A stretch of 64,000 nt of DNA from Allopusillimonas sp008369125 (GTDB lineage: Bacteria; Pseudomonadota; Gammaproteobacteria; Burkholderiales; Burkholderiaceae_B), in assembly GCF_008369125.1 (NCBI RefSeq), contig NZ_VOAY01000003.1, positions 248,001 through 312,000 of the forward strand, given 5' to 3'. How positions within the stretch are numbered: position 1 is the first letter of the stretch; every line of letters begins with the position of its first letter. Under the pieces are notes generated by a model. It had not been told where the DNA came from. It saw nothing but the letters and a program-made list of their open reading frames with translations, and ran no database searches. Below, one piece after another: positions 1-7,838 of this stretch. Made by a program: the position numbers and the translations under genes.

Positions 1-102
1 ATGATGTATCCCCGACCCGTATGCTACCTCGACTATTCGCGCAAGAACAAAGGTTTACATGAGGGTTTGTACGGAGAGTGTGGTGATTCTGTTAATGACT
101 AA
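1..102 (+). CDS. possible 3' end of a gene entering from the left
   Basis: One frame is open from the window edge to a TAA at 100-102 and would encode about 33 residues. A long perfect hairpin follows two bases later, as expected at the end of a transcription unit. The peptide is not recognised. It may be the tail of a truncated gene or simply a short open stretch. Confidence 0.2.
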   Translation: MMYPRPVCYLDYSRKNKGLHEGLYGECGDSVND

Positions 103-104
103 AC

Positions 105-148
105 GCAGGCTGAAGGGCACACCGGGAGGCATGTGCCCTTCAGCCTGC
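105..148 (-). terminator. 17-bp perfect hairpin downstream of the ZIP gene
   Basis: Bases 105-121 and 132-148 are perfect reverse complements around a 10-nt loop. Read on the minus strand it lies about 70 nt beyond the ZIP stop codon and is followed by a short T-rich stretch (GTTTAG). The U-tract is poor, so it may act as a bidirectional transcription barrier or mRNA end stabiliser rather than a classical intrinsic terminator. Confidence 0.5.
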
Positions 149-216
149 TGCCCGACGCAAAGCCTCAGCGCGGTTTTAGTGTTTGGTCAGACAACAGCGC
201 AACCACCTGCCAGCCT

Positions 217-1107
217 CTACCCCAAAGCGGTGTCCAGCAGCATCATTAGCACAAAGCCAATGATCAGGCCCTGAGTGGCGGCCGACTCGTGCCCCTGACG
301 GTGTGATTCGGGAATGATTTCATGGCTGATGACAAACAGCATGGCACCTGCCGCCGCAGCAAGGCCCCAGGGCAGCATGGCTTCAGACAGGCCAACAACG
401 ACCACGCCAATAATGGCGGCAATTGGCTCAATAAGGCCAGACAGCACAGCCACACCTACTGCCAGCAAGCGGCCGTAGCCCACGCTGGTCAAGGCCAGCG
501 CAATGACCAACCCCTCTGGAATATCTTGCGCCGATATGCCTATGGCCAGTACCCGCGCGCCCACGTCATCTGGCCCACCAAAGCCCACACCAATTGACAA
601 GCCCTCGGGGAAATTATGCAGACAGATGGCAAATACAAACAGCCAGACACGCTTTAATTTTTGCGTACTGGCACCTTCGACCCCTTTGACGAAATGCTCA
701 TGCGGCATAACCCTGTCGAGCAAAAGCAGACCAAAGGCACCAAAAAAAATGCCCGCGCTGACGATACCGCCGGCATGCCATGGGCCCGCCCCCTGTTCGC
801 CCGCAATGGTGAGCGCAGGCAAAATTAGCGAAAACGAACTCGCCGCCAGCATGACACCCGCACCAAAACCCAGCATGGCGTCATTGGCGCGTTGTGAAAA
901 CTTGATTGAGAGCACCACAGGGAGCGTCCCGACACTCGTAGCAACCGCCGCCACAAACCCCCAGCGCACAGCCCCCAACAGTTTGGCGTCATCGACAACC
1001 AGCCGGGCATACATATCCACAAGCACCAGCACAATCAGGATGGCAACGGACAGCACGGCAACCAGAAACTCTGGTCTGGAGGTACTTGAATTTGGCAGAG
1101 TAGACAC
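217..1107 (-). CDS. ZIP family divalent metal transporter (BbZIP/GufA type)
   Basis: Inner-membrane ZIP permease, expected to move Zn2+ or similar divalent metals into the cytoplasm. The 296-residue protein has about eight membrane segments. The binuclear site is readable: HNFPEG at 164-169, QDIPEG at 194-199, Glu227 and Met86. As I recall the BbZIP ligands (Met99, His177, Asn178, Glu181, Gln207, Asp208, Glu211, Glu240), every one matches here with a constant offset of 13, and the length difference from 309 is also 13. The start is GTG, supported by its position 4 bp after the rmuC stop, so the two genes are probably co-transcribed. Family assignment is firm; the transported metal is inferred. 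Confidence 0.93.
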   Translation of the reverse strand: MSTLPNSSTSRPEFLVAVLSVAILIVLVLVDMYARLVVDDAKLLGAVRWGFVAAVATSVGTLPVVLSIKFSQRANDAMLGFGAGVMLAASSFSLILPALTIAGEQGAGPWHAGGIVSAGIFFGAFGLLLLDRVMPHEHFVKGVEGASTQKLKRVWLFVFAICLHNFPEGLSIGVGFGGPDDVGARVLAIGISAQDIPEGLVIALALTSVGYGRLLAVGVAVLSGLIEPIAAIIGVVVVGLSEAMLPWGLAAAAGAMLFVISHEIIPESHRQGHESAATQGLIIGFVLMMLLDTALG

Positions 1108-1111
1108 TGTT

Positions 1112-2647
1112 TTATTCCACGATACGGCCTGAGGCCTGGTCGGTGTCGGGCTCAGGCACCGGCGTTACGATGAGATCGAGTCGTTCGCTTTCAAAGTCGG
1201 CATGCAGCGGCTCAACGTCAGGCATGCGCTTGTGGGCTTTTGAAGACAGCTCGCCAAACCTTGCCGCTTTCCCGTGCAGGCCTTGCTGGCCCGCAACGGC
1301 TGTTACGGTACTGTTGTACTGCCGCCGCACAGTTTCGAGCGTATCACCCAGTTTCTTCAGTCGCTCTGCCACCACCACCACTTGGTTGTAAACATCACCG
1401 GCACGATCACTAAGCGCCTGAGCTTCTTCGTTGCTGTGCGCCATCATCCACAAATTGGCAACGGTTTTTAATATGGGCATGAGTGTGGTGTGAGAGACCA
1501 GAATCACACTGGACCGGTAACCATACTCAAACAAGTCAGGGCTATGCCTGAGCGCCTCAATATACGCCGGCTCAATCGGCATGAACATCAATACAAAACT
1601 GGGGCTGCGCATGCCGACCAGATTGGTATAGTCTTTGCGCGCCAGGTCATCAATATGGTTGCGCACGGCCTTGACGTGGGCATCAAGTGCTGCCTCTCTG
1701 TCAGCCAGCTCTGTGGCGGCAACGGCACGTTCGTAGTCAACCAGCGACACCTTACTGTCGATGACCATATGCTTTTGATCGGGCAAGGTCACCACGAAAT
1801 CAGGCTGACGGCTATTGCCTTCGCCATCCTTGAAACGCGGTTGGGCCTTAAAGTGCGCGTCTTTCATCAGGCCAGCAAGCTCAAGCGTGGTTTCCAGCTG
1901 GATTTCACCCCAATTGCCCGTAGTCTTCTTGTCACCCTTGAGCGCCTGGGCCAAGGTATTGGCTTCTGCGCTAATCTTTAACCCCATTTCCATGACGCGG
2001 CGCACTTCAGACCCCAGCGACGCGTTGCCTCGCACGGTTTCATCATGAACCTGGTTGACCCTGCTTTGAAAACTGTCGATCTGATCGCGCAACGGTTTAA
2101 GCATGGCATCAAGCGAGACGCGGCTATTGTGGGCAAACACCCTGCCCTTTTCTTCAAGTATCTGGCTTGCCAGGTTTTCAAACTCGGTTTTAAGCTGGGC
2201 TCGCGACTGTTCGAACCCTTTTTTCATTTCCTGAAAGCCAGCAAGTTTCTCGGTATGCACCGCCTGCAGTTCGGCCAGAGATTTTTCAAGCGTGGAAACT
2301 TGCAATGCAAGACGATTGCGGTCGAGCTCGCGGGCATCAAGATTGGCGTGGGCCTCAGCCAGCCGCTCGCGCAGGTTTTGCACGGTAGACTCGGCAGCAG
2401 CCAGTGTGCGGTCGGTATGCGCATGCAGCTGCTCATGTTCCGCCATGGTATCTCGCAACGCTTGCAGCTGGCTGCGCGCCTCGTCACGTTGCTCGGCGTG
2501 CTGTGCCGCCGTCGCGCTTGCAGCCACCTCGGCAGCGTGGACCCGAGCCAGGCGTGATCGCGCAAACATAGCGACAACCACCCCGCCTGCCACGACGCCT
2601 GCCAGTACCAGCACGAGTTCCATTACGCCAAAAGCAAGATGCTGCAT
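1112..2647 (-). CDS. rmuC: RmuC family DNA recombination protein
   Basis: RmuC proteins limit inversions at short inverted repeats and have a nuclease-like core; the exact activity is unclear. The protein has an N-terminal hydrophobic anchor (MELVLVLAGVVAGG), then about 150 residues of coiled coil rich in Ala, Glu, Gln and Arg, then the conserved core with GNWGEIQLE, PDFVVTLPD and the VIDSKVSL stretch, and a C-terminal helical part. I place the start at 2647, preceded by GGAC; an in-frame ATG at 2686 would add 13 residues and ATG 2623 would remove 8. The ZIP transporter follows 4 bp downstream. Confidence 0.93.
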   Translation of the reverse strand: MQHLAFGVMELVLVLAGVVAGGVVVAMFARSRLARVHAAEVAASATAAQHAEQRDEARSQLQALRDTMAEHEQLHAHTDRTLAAAESTVQNLRERLAEAHANLDARELDRNRLALQVSTLEKSLAELQAVHTEKLAGFQEMKKGFEQSRAQLKTEFENLASQILEEKGRVFAHNSRVSLDAMLKPLRDQIDSFQSRVNQVHDETVRGNASLGSEVRRVMEMGLKISAEANTLAQALKGDKKTTGNWGEIQLETTLELAGLMKDAHFKAQPRFKDGEGNSRQPDFVVTLPDQKHMVIDSKVSLVDYERAVAATELADREAALDAHVKAVRNHIDDLARKDYTNLVGMRSPSFVLMFMPIEPAYIEALRHSPDLFEYGYRSSVILVSHTTLMPILKTVANLWMMAHSNEEAQALSDRAGDVYNQVVVVAERLKKLGDTLETVRRQYNSTVTAVAGQQGLHGKAARFGELSSKAHKRMPDVEPLHADFESERLDLIVTPVPEPDTDQASGRIVE

Positions 2648-2801
2648 GTTTTTTTGTCCATTTAACGGATAAAGCCGATCTTGCAAACTCGCAGACCGGC
2701 AGGCCTTTCATCATGATAAATTATTACCCCTGAACCAAGCATTCACGGCGCATTATTGCAGCGGCGGCCTTTTACGCCCCGCAATGCCAACGGACGATAT
2801 C

Positions 2802-3770
2802 ATGCGCAACACCATTCTACGTATGGCAGGCCTGACAGCACTGGTTGTTTCGTGCACTGTCAGCGCAGCTGGCAGCGTATGGCCGCCGCCGGGCAAGCCA
2901 GTACAAATCGCAGTACTTTCGCCAGCCGGTGGGGGCATCGACGCGCCACTTGCCAGGCTGCTCGCCCAAAAACTAACGACACACCTGAACACACCGTTTA
3001 CCTTCATCGGTCACGCCCCGCCGCATACCACCTCTCAGCCCAACAAAGCCTTGCAATTGGTTTTAACCGGCGTAGGCATGCAGACAACCCGGCCAGGCAT
3101 GTACAGAGCCATGCCCTTTGACCCGCGCGAACACTACATGCCTGTCAGTCTCGCGGCCCGGTTTCCCACTATCATTGCGGTTACCAAGGCATTGCCCGTA
3201 AACAACCTTGACGAGTTCACGCGCTATCTGCGCCTTAATCCGGGGGTCGTCAACGTGGCATCCAGCGGCAATGGCAGCGTTTCTCATGTGGCGAGCATGC
3301 TGTTCATGACCCTGACCGACACCAATATGGTGCCTGTTACGTTCAGCTCTGCCAGCCAGGCCACGAGCAACCTGGTTTCAGGAGAAATCCAGTCTATGTT
3401 CCATGTGGCTCCCGAAATCGCTGAGCAGGTAAAGCGGCACAAGATAAAGGCACTAGCAGTCATGGGCAACAAAAGGCTAAGCAGCTTGCCACACGTGCCC
3501 ACCACCACTGAGCTGGGCCACCCAGAGCTGCAGCAGGCACTATGGCTCGGCCTTATGGCGCCCAAAGAAACGCCTGCTGAAACCATAAAGAGCGCCAATA
3601 CGGCCCTCAATGAGGTGCTGGCTGACCCTGATGTCATGGCACGCATAGCTTCTATGGGTGCCATAGTCCAAGGGGGCACTCCACAAGAATTCGACAGGCG
3701 GCTAAGCACCGAGCTTGCCAAGTGGCGGGCGTTGCTTACAAACGGCTACGGCCCGCCGTCATTTCCCTAG
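2802..3770 (+). CDS. Bug/TctC-type periplasmic solute-binding protein
   Basis: Periplasmic binding protein of the tripartite tricarboxylate transporter (TTT) superfamily, a group greatly expanded in Bordetella relatives. It has an N-terminal signal peptide ending near VSAAG, the family opening PVQIAVLSPAGGGIDAPLARLLA, and the later pattern in which a short stretch (ALAVMGNKRLSSLPHVPTTTE) precedes the last third. There is no tctA or tctB beside it, so it is an orphan that would have to share a permease encoded elsewhere. The ligand cannot be told from sequence. An upstream in-frame ATG at 2784 exists, but a start at 2802 gives a better signal peptide. Confidence 0.85.
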   Translation: MRNTILRMAGLTALVVSCTVSAAGSVWPPPGKPVQIAVLSPAGGGIDAPLARLLAQKLTTHLNTPFTFIGHAPPHTTSQPNKALQLVLTGVGMQTTRPGMYRAMPFDPREHYMPVSLAARFPTIIAVTKALPVNNLDEFTRYLRLNPGVVNVASSGNGSVSHVASMLFMTLTDTNMVPVTFSSASQATSNLVSGEIQSMFHVAPEIAEQVKRHKIKALAVMGNKRLSSLPHVPTTTELGHPELQQALWLGLMAPKETPAETIKSANTALNEVLADPDVMARIASMGAIVQGGTPQEFDRRLSTELAKWRALLTNGYGPPSFP

Positions 3771-3856
3771 CAACTTGGTTTGTGGTGATGCTTGCAATGG
3801 CTTTTTATGTTGCTCGCAAGGTGCGCGAGGCGTTATGTCCGCGCACCAACTGCCGT

Positions 3857-4678
3857 TTACTTTTTCACACCAAAACAGTTTTCAAGCCGGGGAAACTCTC
3901 CGTCGCGCACCTCATTGGCATACTGCTCCACAGCCAGACGTATCTGCGAACCAATGTCGGCAAATTGCCTGGCAAACTTGGGGATGCGGTCGCCGCTCAG
4001 GCCCAGAATGTCTTCTGTGACCAGAATCTGGCCGTCACATGCCGGCGATGCGCCAATACCAATGGTTGGAATATCAAGCGTTTCTGTAATGCGCCGCCCC
4101 AATGCCTCAGCCACACCCTCAAGAACAACCCCAAATGCGCCCGCGTGCTGATGCGCAATGGCGTCCTGCAGAATGCGTTCGGCCGACTCGTCGGTCATGC
4201 CCTGGGCCTTGAAGCCCCCCATGGTATTGACGTACTGCGGCATTAGCCCTACGTGAGCGAGCACCGGTATGCCACGTTCAACCAGAAACCGTGTCGTTTC
4301 AGCCATGGTTACGCCGCCTTCCAGCTTGACACCATCGGCGCCGCTGGCGGCCAGAATGTGCGCAGCGCTGGCAAATGCCTGCTGAGGAGATTGCTGGTAG
4401 CTACCAAACGGCATATCGGCAATAATGCAGGCATGCTCGGTAGATCGCACAACTGCGGCGGCATGGGCAGCCATTTGTTCAACCGTAAACGATAGTGTGT
4501 CTGGCAAACCGTAAGCCACCATGGCAGTCGAATCGCCGATTAGTATCATATCCAGCGCTTCGTCCAGCAAGCGCGCGAAAGGGGCGCTATACGACGTCAG
4601 GGCGGCAATTTTGCGCTCGCCCTTGTAGGCCATAAGTTGTGGCACGCTTATACGTTTTGCCTGGCGATGAACACTCAT
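3857..4678 (-). CDS. panB: ketopantoate hydroxymethyltransferase-like protein
   Basis: PanB transfers a hydroxymethyl group from 5,10-methylene-THF to 2-oxoisovalerate, the first committed step of pantothenate synthesis. The 273-residue protein shows the family landmarks in order: the LIGDS metal-ligand Asp, DMPFGSY with the second Asp, KLEGG, the HVGLMPQ loop and IGIGASPACDGQILV. Several positions are divergent (for example IGDSTAMV where VGDSLGMV is usual), and panC is not next to it, so it could be a paralogue. The start is fixed by an AAGGAG seven bases upstream of 4678. It is divergent from an aldo/keto reductase across 145 bp. Confidence 0.85.
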   Translation of the reverse strand: MSVHRQAKRISVPQLMAYKGERKIAALTSYSAPFARLLDEALDMILIGDSTAMVAYGLPDTLSFTVEQMAAHAAAVVRSTEHACIIADMPFGSYQQSPQQAFASAAHILAASGADGVKLEGGVTMAETTRFLVERGIPVLAHVGLMPQYVNTMGGFKAQGMTDESAERILQDAIAHQHAGAFGVVLEGVAEALGRRITETLDIPTIGIGASPACDGQILVTEDILGLSGDRIPKFARQFADIGSQIRLAVEQYANEVRDGEFPRLENCFGVKK

Positions 4679-4714
4679 GTAGATCTCCTTTACACAGATG
4701 GCCCGACGGAGCCT

Positions 4715-4726
4715 GTATATATATAC
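4715..4726. promoter_or_regulatory. GTATATATATAC palindrome between panB and the aldo/keto reductase
   Basis: A 12-bp perfect palindrome lies in the middle of the divergent promoter region and could be a shared operator or an AT-rich promoter element. No regulator gene is adjacent and the element is simple, so this is only a candidate. Confidence 0.25.
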
Positions 4727-4823
4727 TACCTTGCATTGCAGCAATCGTATAACCAAAGATATTGCGGCCTGACACAGCCCCGTGTCCACCTGCCGCACTC
4801 ACGTGTATCAGCAAGGAGGAAAA

Positions 4824-5663
4824 ATGTCAGTGCATCCAAACATTATCGAATTCCATGACGGCCGCAGCGCTCCGCAACTTGGGTTCGGAACATGGCAGAT
4901 CGATGACGACAAGGTCACTTCCGTAGTACAGACCGCCATCGAGGCCGGATACCGCTCCATCGACACTGCGGCCATCTACGGCAATGAAGTCGGCGTAGGC
5001 AAGGGTATATCACAGTCGGGGGTTGCACGTGATGAACTCTTCATCGCGACCAAGCTCTGGAATGATCGCCACGGCCATGACATCTCGCGAGCAGCTTTCC
5101 AGGAAAGCCTGGAAAAGCTTGGCCTTGACTATGTCGACTTGTACCTTATCCACTGGCCTGTTCCAAAAAACGACCTTTATGTACAAGCCTGGGAGGCCAT
5201 GATCTCACTGCGCGATGAAGGCCTGGCCAAATCTATCGGCGTGTGCAACTTTAATATTCCGCACCTGGAGCGCCTGCTGGACGAAACGGGTGTGTTACCC
5301 GTGGTCAACCAGATCGAGTTGCACCCCAACTTTCAGCAGGCCGCTCTGCGTGAGTTTCATGCAGAACATGACATCATCACCGAGGCGTGGAGCCCATTGG
5401 GCCGAGGCAGGCTGTGGGAAGATGCCACCCTAAAGCAGATCGCAAGCAAGCATAAGCGCACTGCCGCTCAGGTTTTGCTGCGCTGGCATCTGCAGCTTGG
5501 CAATATGGTGATCCCAAAGTCAGTAACGCCCAGCCGTATTGTTGAAAACTTGCAGTGCTTCGATTTTGCTCTGGACGACCAAGATATGGCAGCCATCGCA
5601 AGCCTGGATAAGGCCGACGGGCGCAGCGGCCCCGACCCAGACCTGTTCCGTTTGCCTAAATAG
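4824..5663 (+). CDS. aldo/keto reductase (AKR superfamily)
   Basis: Soluble NADPH-dependent carbonyl reductase with a TIM-barrel fold. The catalytic tetrad is visible: Asp47 (SIDTAA), Tyr52 (AIYGNE), Lys77 (ATKLW) and His110 (LIHWP), followed by the cofactor-binding IPKSVTPSRIVEN near the C terminus. At 279 residues it resembles the 2,5-diketo-gluconate reductase/YafB branch. A strong AAGGAGG lies five bases upstream of the chosen ATG; the longer frame from 4782 has no such site. The divergent placement with panB suggests, but does not show, a role with keto-pantoyl or related carbonyl compounds. Confidence 0.93.
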   Translation: MSVHPNIIEFHDGRSAPQLGFGTWQIDDDKVTSVVQTAIEAGYRSIDTAAIYGNEVGVGKGISQSGVARDELFIATKLWNDRHGHDISRAAFQESLEKLGLDYVDLYLIHWPVPKNDLYVQAWEAMISLRDEGLAKSIGVCNFNIPHLERLLDETGVLPVVNQIELHPNFQQAALREFHAEHDIITEAWSPLGRGRLWEDATLKQIASKHKRTAAQVLLRWHLQLGNMVIPKSVTPSRIVENLQCFDFALDDQDMAAIASLDKADGRSGPDPDLFRLPK

Positions 5664-5795
5664 CACGGTCACTACAAGGTTGGTGCAACCAGGTCGGCCC
5701 TCTTGTCTGACCTGGCTGCCTGCTGCGGCGGGCAGCAATATAGCAGTGGTCCATATAACGCTTATGCCACCAGATCAGATCTCTTACCCAACAAC

Positions 5796-5815
5796 CCGGC
5801 GATCCGCCTCGCCGG
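5796..5815 (-). terminator. hairpin directly after the MFS gene
   Basis: CCGGCGA (5796-5802) and TCGCCGG (5809-5815) form a 7-bp perfect stem beginning one base after the MFS stop codon on the minus strand. The following transcript is GTTGTTGGG, a weak U-tract. Confidence 0.4.
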
Positions 5816-5816
5816 A

Positions 5817-7268
5817 TTAAGGCGAGGTAGCTGTCTTGCCGCTGGGTGTGGCACCACGCCGGTCTGCCACAGCGCGAGCACCACCCGTCATAAAGATAGC
5901 CAGGCCAGGCGCGCAGGCGAATACGGCAAACAGCGCCAACGCCGCGTGTTGTGTACCAGAAACGCCACCCGGGCTGGTTAAGCCGGCCGCATTGGCCACC
6001 ATGCCAGCCAGGGCCGCACCCATTGCCATGGCGTAAAGCTGCAAGGTGGTAATACCTGCCGACGCAATGTTCTCCTGCCCTTTCGGAGCAGATCGAAATA
6101 CCCGTGTTAACAGATTGGGCCAGCATATGCCCACCCCCAACCCAACACCGAACAGCGGAAGCATCAGTATATTGACCAGGCCCGACCCACCCTCTGACAG
6201 TACTCCAAGCGGCATCAGAACTGCCAGCAAAGCCAGCGAGAGCGCCGAAACAACCGGCCCCATTCTGATCAGCATATTGACAACCCGTGTCGACCTGCCT
6301 GAACTTACGAAGGAGCCGGCAGTCCACCCTGCAGACAGCAGGGCCATCCAGTAGTCCGCGACCAATGGCGTTTTCCCGTGAATAATTTGGAGAAAGTAGG
6401 GAATATATACTTCGGTCGTTACCCCCATGCTTAATAACGCAATGCAGGCATAAAGACTGGCCAGCGCGGTACCAGACGCATACGTGCCCCGGGGCAGCAA
6501 TGGGATGGCGGCCCGTTTGTCTAATCTTGCAATCCACAGGGTCAGTAATACACCGGCAGCCACCCCGGCAGAATTCCAGGCCAGGCTTTCTGGCACGCTT
6601 GCAATCGACACCACCAACACCGACAAGGCCAGCAGCATAATGCGTCTGAAAGGTGCCTGTGCACGTTGCATCTCTGTGCGCGAACGCGGTTGCAGTTGTG
6701 TATGCACCAACACGGCAAGCAAGCCTGCTATGGGCAGCACGGCCCAGAACGCCAGCCGCCAATGCCCTGTTTGCGCAAATATACCGCCTATGGCCGGCCC
6801 GGCGAGCGTTGCTACACCCCACATGCTGGAAACCAACACCATGGCGCGCGACCACAGGCGTTCCTCAAACACCAGACGCACGGCAGAATAACTCAAGCCC
6901 AATAACAGCCCGCCTCCCAAGCCTTGCGCTGTACGCCCTGCAAGCAGCCAGGGCATGGTCGGTGCCATAGCACAAACAATAGTGCCAAGAGAAAAAGCAA
7001 AAATTGCAAAAAGAAAGGCGTGCCTGAGCCCCATGGAATCCATGGTTTTGGGCGAGAGTGCTGAGCCGATGATGGAGGCGACCACAAACAGCGTCATGTT
7101 CCATGCGTAATAGGCCAGACCGCCGATATCTTCAACCACAGACGGCAGAATCGTGGTGACGATATACACGTTTACGGCGTGTACAGCCACACCACCAGCC
7201 AGGGCGAGGGAGCGTAGGCCGTTACGGCCCTGCAGCAGCTCGCTCCAGGACGACTCATAATGCTTCAA
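5817..7268 (-). CDS. MFS drug/solute exporter
   Basis: Major facilitator permease of 483 residues with about 14 predicted membrane segments. Features include the early ILPSVVEDIGG segment after helix 1, an antiporter-like WGVATLAGPAIGG motif and GRTAQGLGGG between helices. It is closest to the multidrug (DHA) branch; the substrate is unknown. The start codon is TTG at 7268, supported by AGGAGAA six bases upstream and by the absence of another good start. It converges with the aldo/keto reductase and has its own terminator-like hairpin. Confidence 0.85.
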   Translation of the reverse strand: MKHYESSWSELLQGRNGLRSLALAGGVAVHAVNVYIVTTILPSVVEDIGGLAYYAWNMTLFVVASIIGSALSPKTMDSMGLRHAFLFAIFAFSLGTIVCAMAPTMPWLLAGRTAQGLGGGLLLGLSYSAVRLVFEERLWSRAMVLVSSMWGVATLAGPAIGGIFAQTGHWRLAFWAVLPIAGLLAVLVHTQLQPRSRTEMQRAQAPFRRIMLLALSVLVVSIASVPESLAWNSAGVAAGVLLTLWIARLDKRAAIPLLPRGTYASGTALASLYACIALLSMGVTTEVYIPYFLQIIHGKTPLVADYWMALLSAGWTAGSFVSSGRSTRVVNMLIRMGPVVSALSLALLAVLMPLGVLSEGGSGLVNILMLPLFGVGLGVGICWPNLLTRVFRSAPKGQENIASAGITTLQLYAMAMGAALAGMVANAAGLTSPGGVSGTQHAALALFAVFACAPGLAIFMTGGARAVADRRGATPSGKTATSP

Positions 7269-7377
7269 TTATTTTCTCCTGCGTGCTCGCGAATGTAGCC
7301 CGAAGATGCTGCGCGCTTGTCCGATAATGACCCGGACCCGAACCGGGGCCCACTAGTGTATGCGACGGGCAATACCC

Positions 7378-7458
7378 CAGCATGCAGTAACACGCCAGCT
7401 GGCAGCGATACGCCTTGAACACGCGGCAGCATGCAGCAATACGCTATGCACACGCGGC
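7378..7458. repeat. degenerate GCAGC-rich repeat block
   Basis: An 18-bp segment at 7378-7395 recurs with few changes at 7427-7444 (core CAGCATGCAG). A 25-bp segment at 7402-7426 recurs at 7433-7457 with about five differences (core ATACGC, ending ACACGCGG). The block fills most of the 292-bp gap between the MFS gene and slyX, in which no gene was seen. Confidence 0.5.
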
Positions 7459-7493
7459 AACGCACTCAGCCCATGGCACACCACTGGCGCCAA

Positions 7494-7520
7494 GAAAAAC
7501 AGGCCCGTAAAGCGGGCCTG
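7494..7520 (-). terminator. intrinsic terminator of slyX
   Basis: CAGGCCCG (7500-7507) and CGGGCCTG (7513-7520) form a perfect 8-bp stem with a 5-nt loop. On the minus strand it is followed by GTTTTTCTTG, a proper U-tract, about 40 nt after the slyX stop. Confidence 0.85.
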
Positions 7521-7560
7521 TTACACCGGCGAACCGGCTACGTAAAAGCAAACCTTAGGC

Positions 7561-7773
7561 TCAGTAATGAGGAGGACGCTCTTCGGTGTAGGGCTCAGGC
7601 CCGTCACTGTCGGCAGCCATCTGGCCCAGACGCTTGGCAAGGCTTGTGCACAGCGCACGCAGTTCGGCAATTTGCCGTTGCTGCGCGTAAACCTGTCGAT
7701 TCAGCTCGTGCACCAGGTCTTCCTGCTGCGTCAGCTTAATTTCAATTTCTATGAGACGATCCTGATCTGACAC
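7561..7773 (-). CDS. slyX: SlyX family protein
   Basis: Small cytoplasmic coiled-coil protein of unknown function. The 70 residues are almost entirely heptad-like helix (IEIKLTQQEDLVHELN) and end with the family tail ERPPHY. The start codon is GTG at 7773. It lies 65 bp downstream of acnA on the same strand, separated by a terminator-like hairpin, and has its own terminator, so it may be read partly by read-through from acnA. Confidence 0.9.
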   Translation of the reverse strand: MSDQDRLIEIEIKLTQQEDLVHELNRQVYAQQRQIAELRALCTSLAKRLGQMAADSDGPEPYTEERPPHY

Positions 7774-7792
7774 AGCACACCCAAAATAGTGA

Positions 7793-7820
7793 AATAAACT
7801 GCCGCCTGCAAGGGCGGCAG
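7793..7820 (-). terminator. terminator after acnA
   Basis: CTGCCGCC (7799-7806) and GGCGGCAG (7813-7820) form a perfect 8-bp stem with a 6-nt loop. On the minus strand it is followed by TTTATTTC, a moderate U-tract, just after the acnA stop. Confidence 0.65.
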
Positions 7821-7838
7821 TACAGCATGGTCGACTGC

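Noticed and set aside
3820..3847. GGTGCGCG/CGCGCACC hairpin between the Bug and panB genes as a terminator
   Set aside because: The stem is perfect, but neither strand has a U-tract directly behind it, so it was not listed as a feature.
5656..6855. A 399-codon minus-strand frame overlapping the MFS gene
   Set aside because: It is rich in Cys, Gly and Arg with no family pattern and lies fully within the correct MFS frame and its trailer; high-GC shadow.
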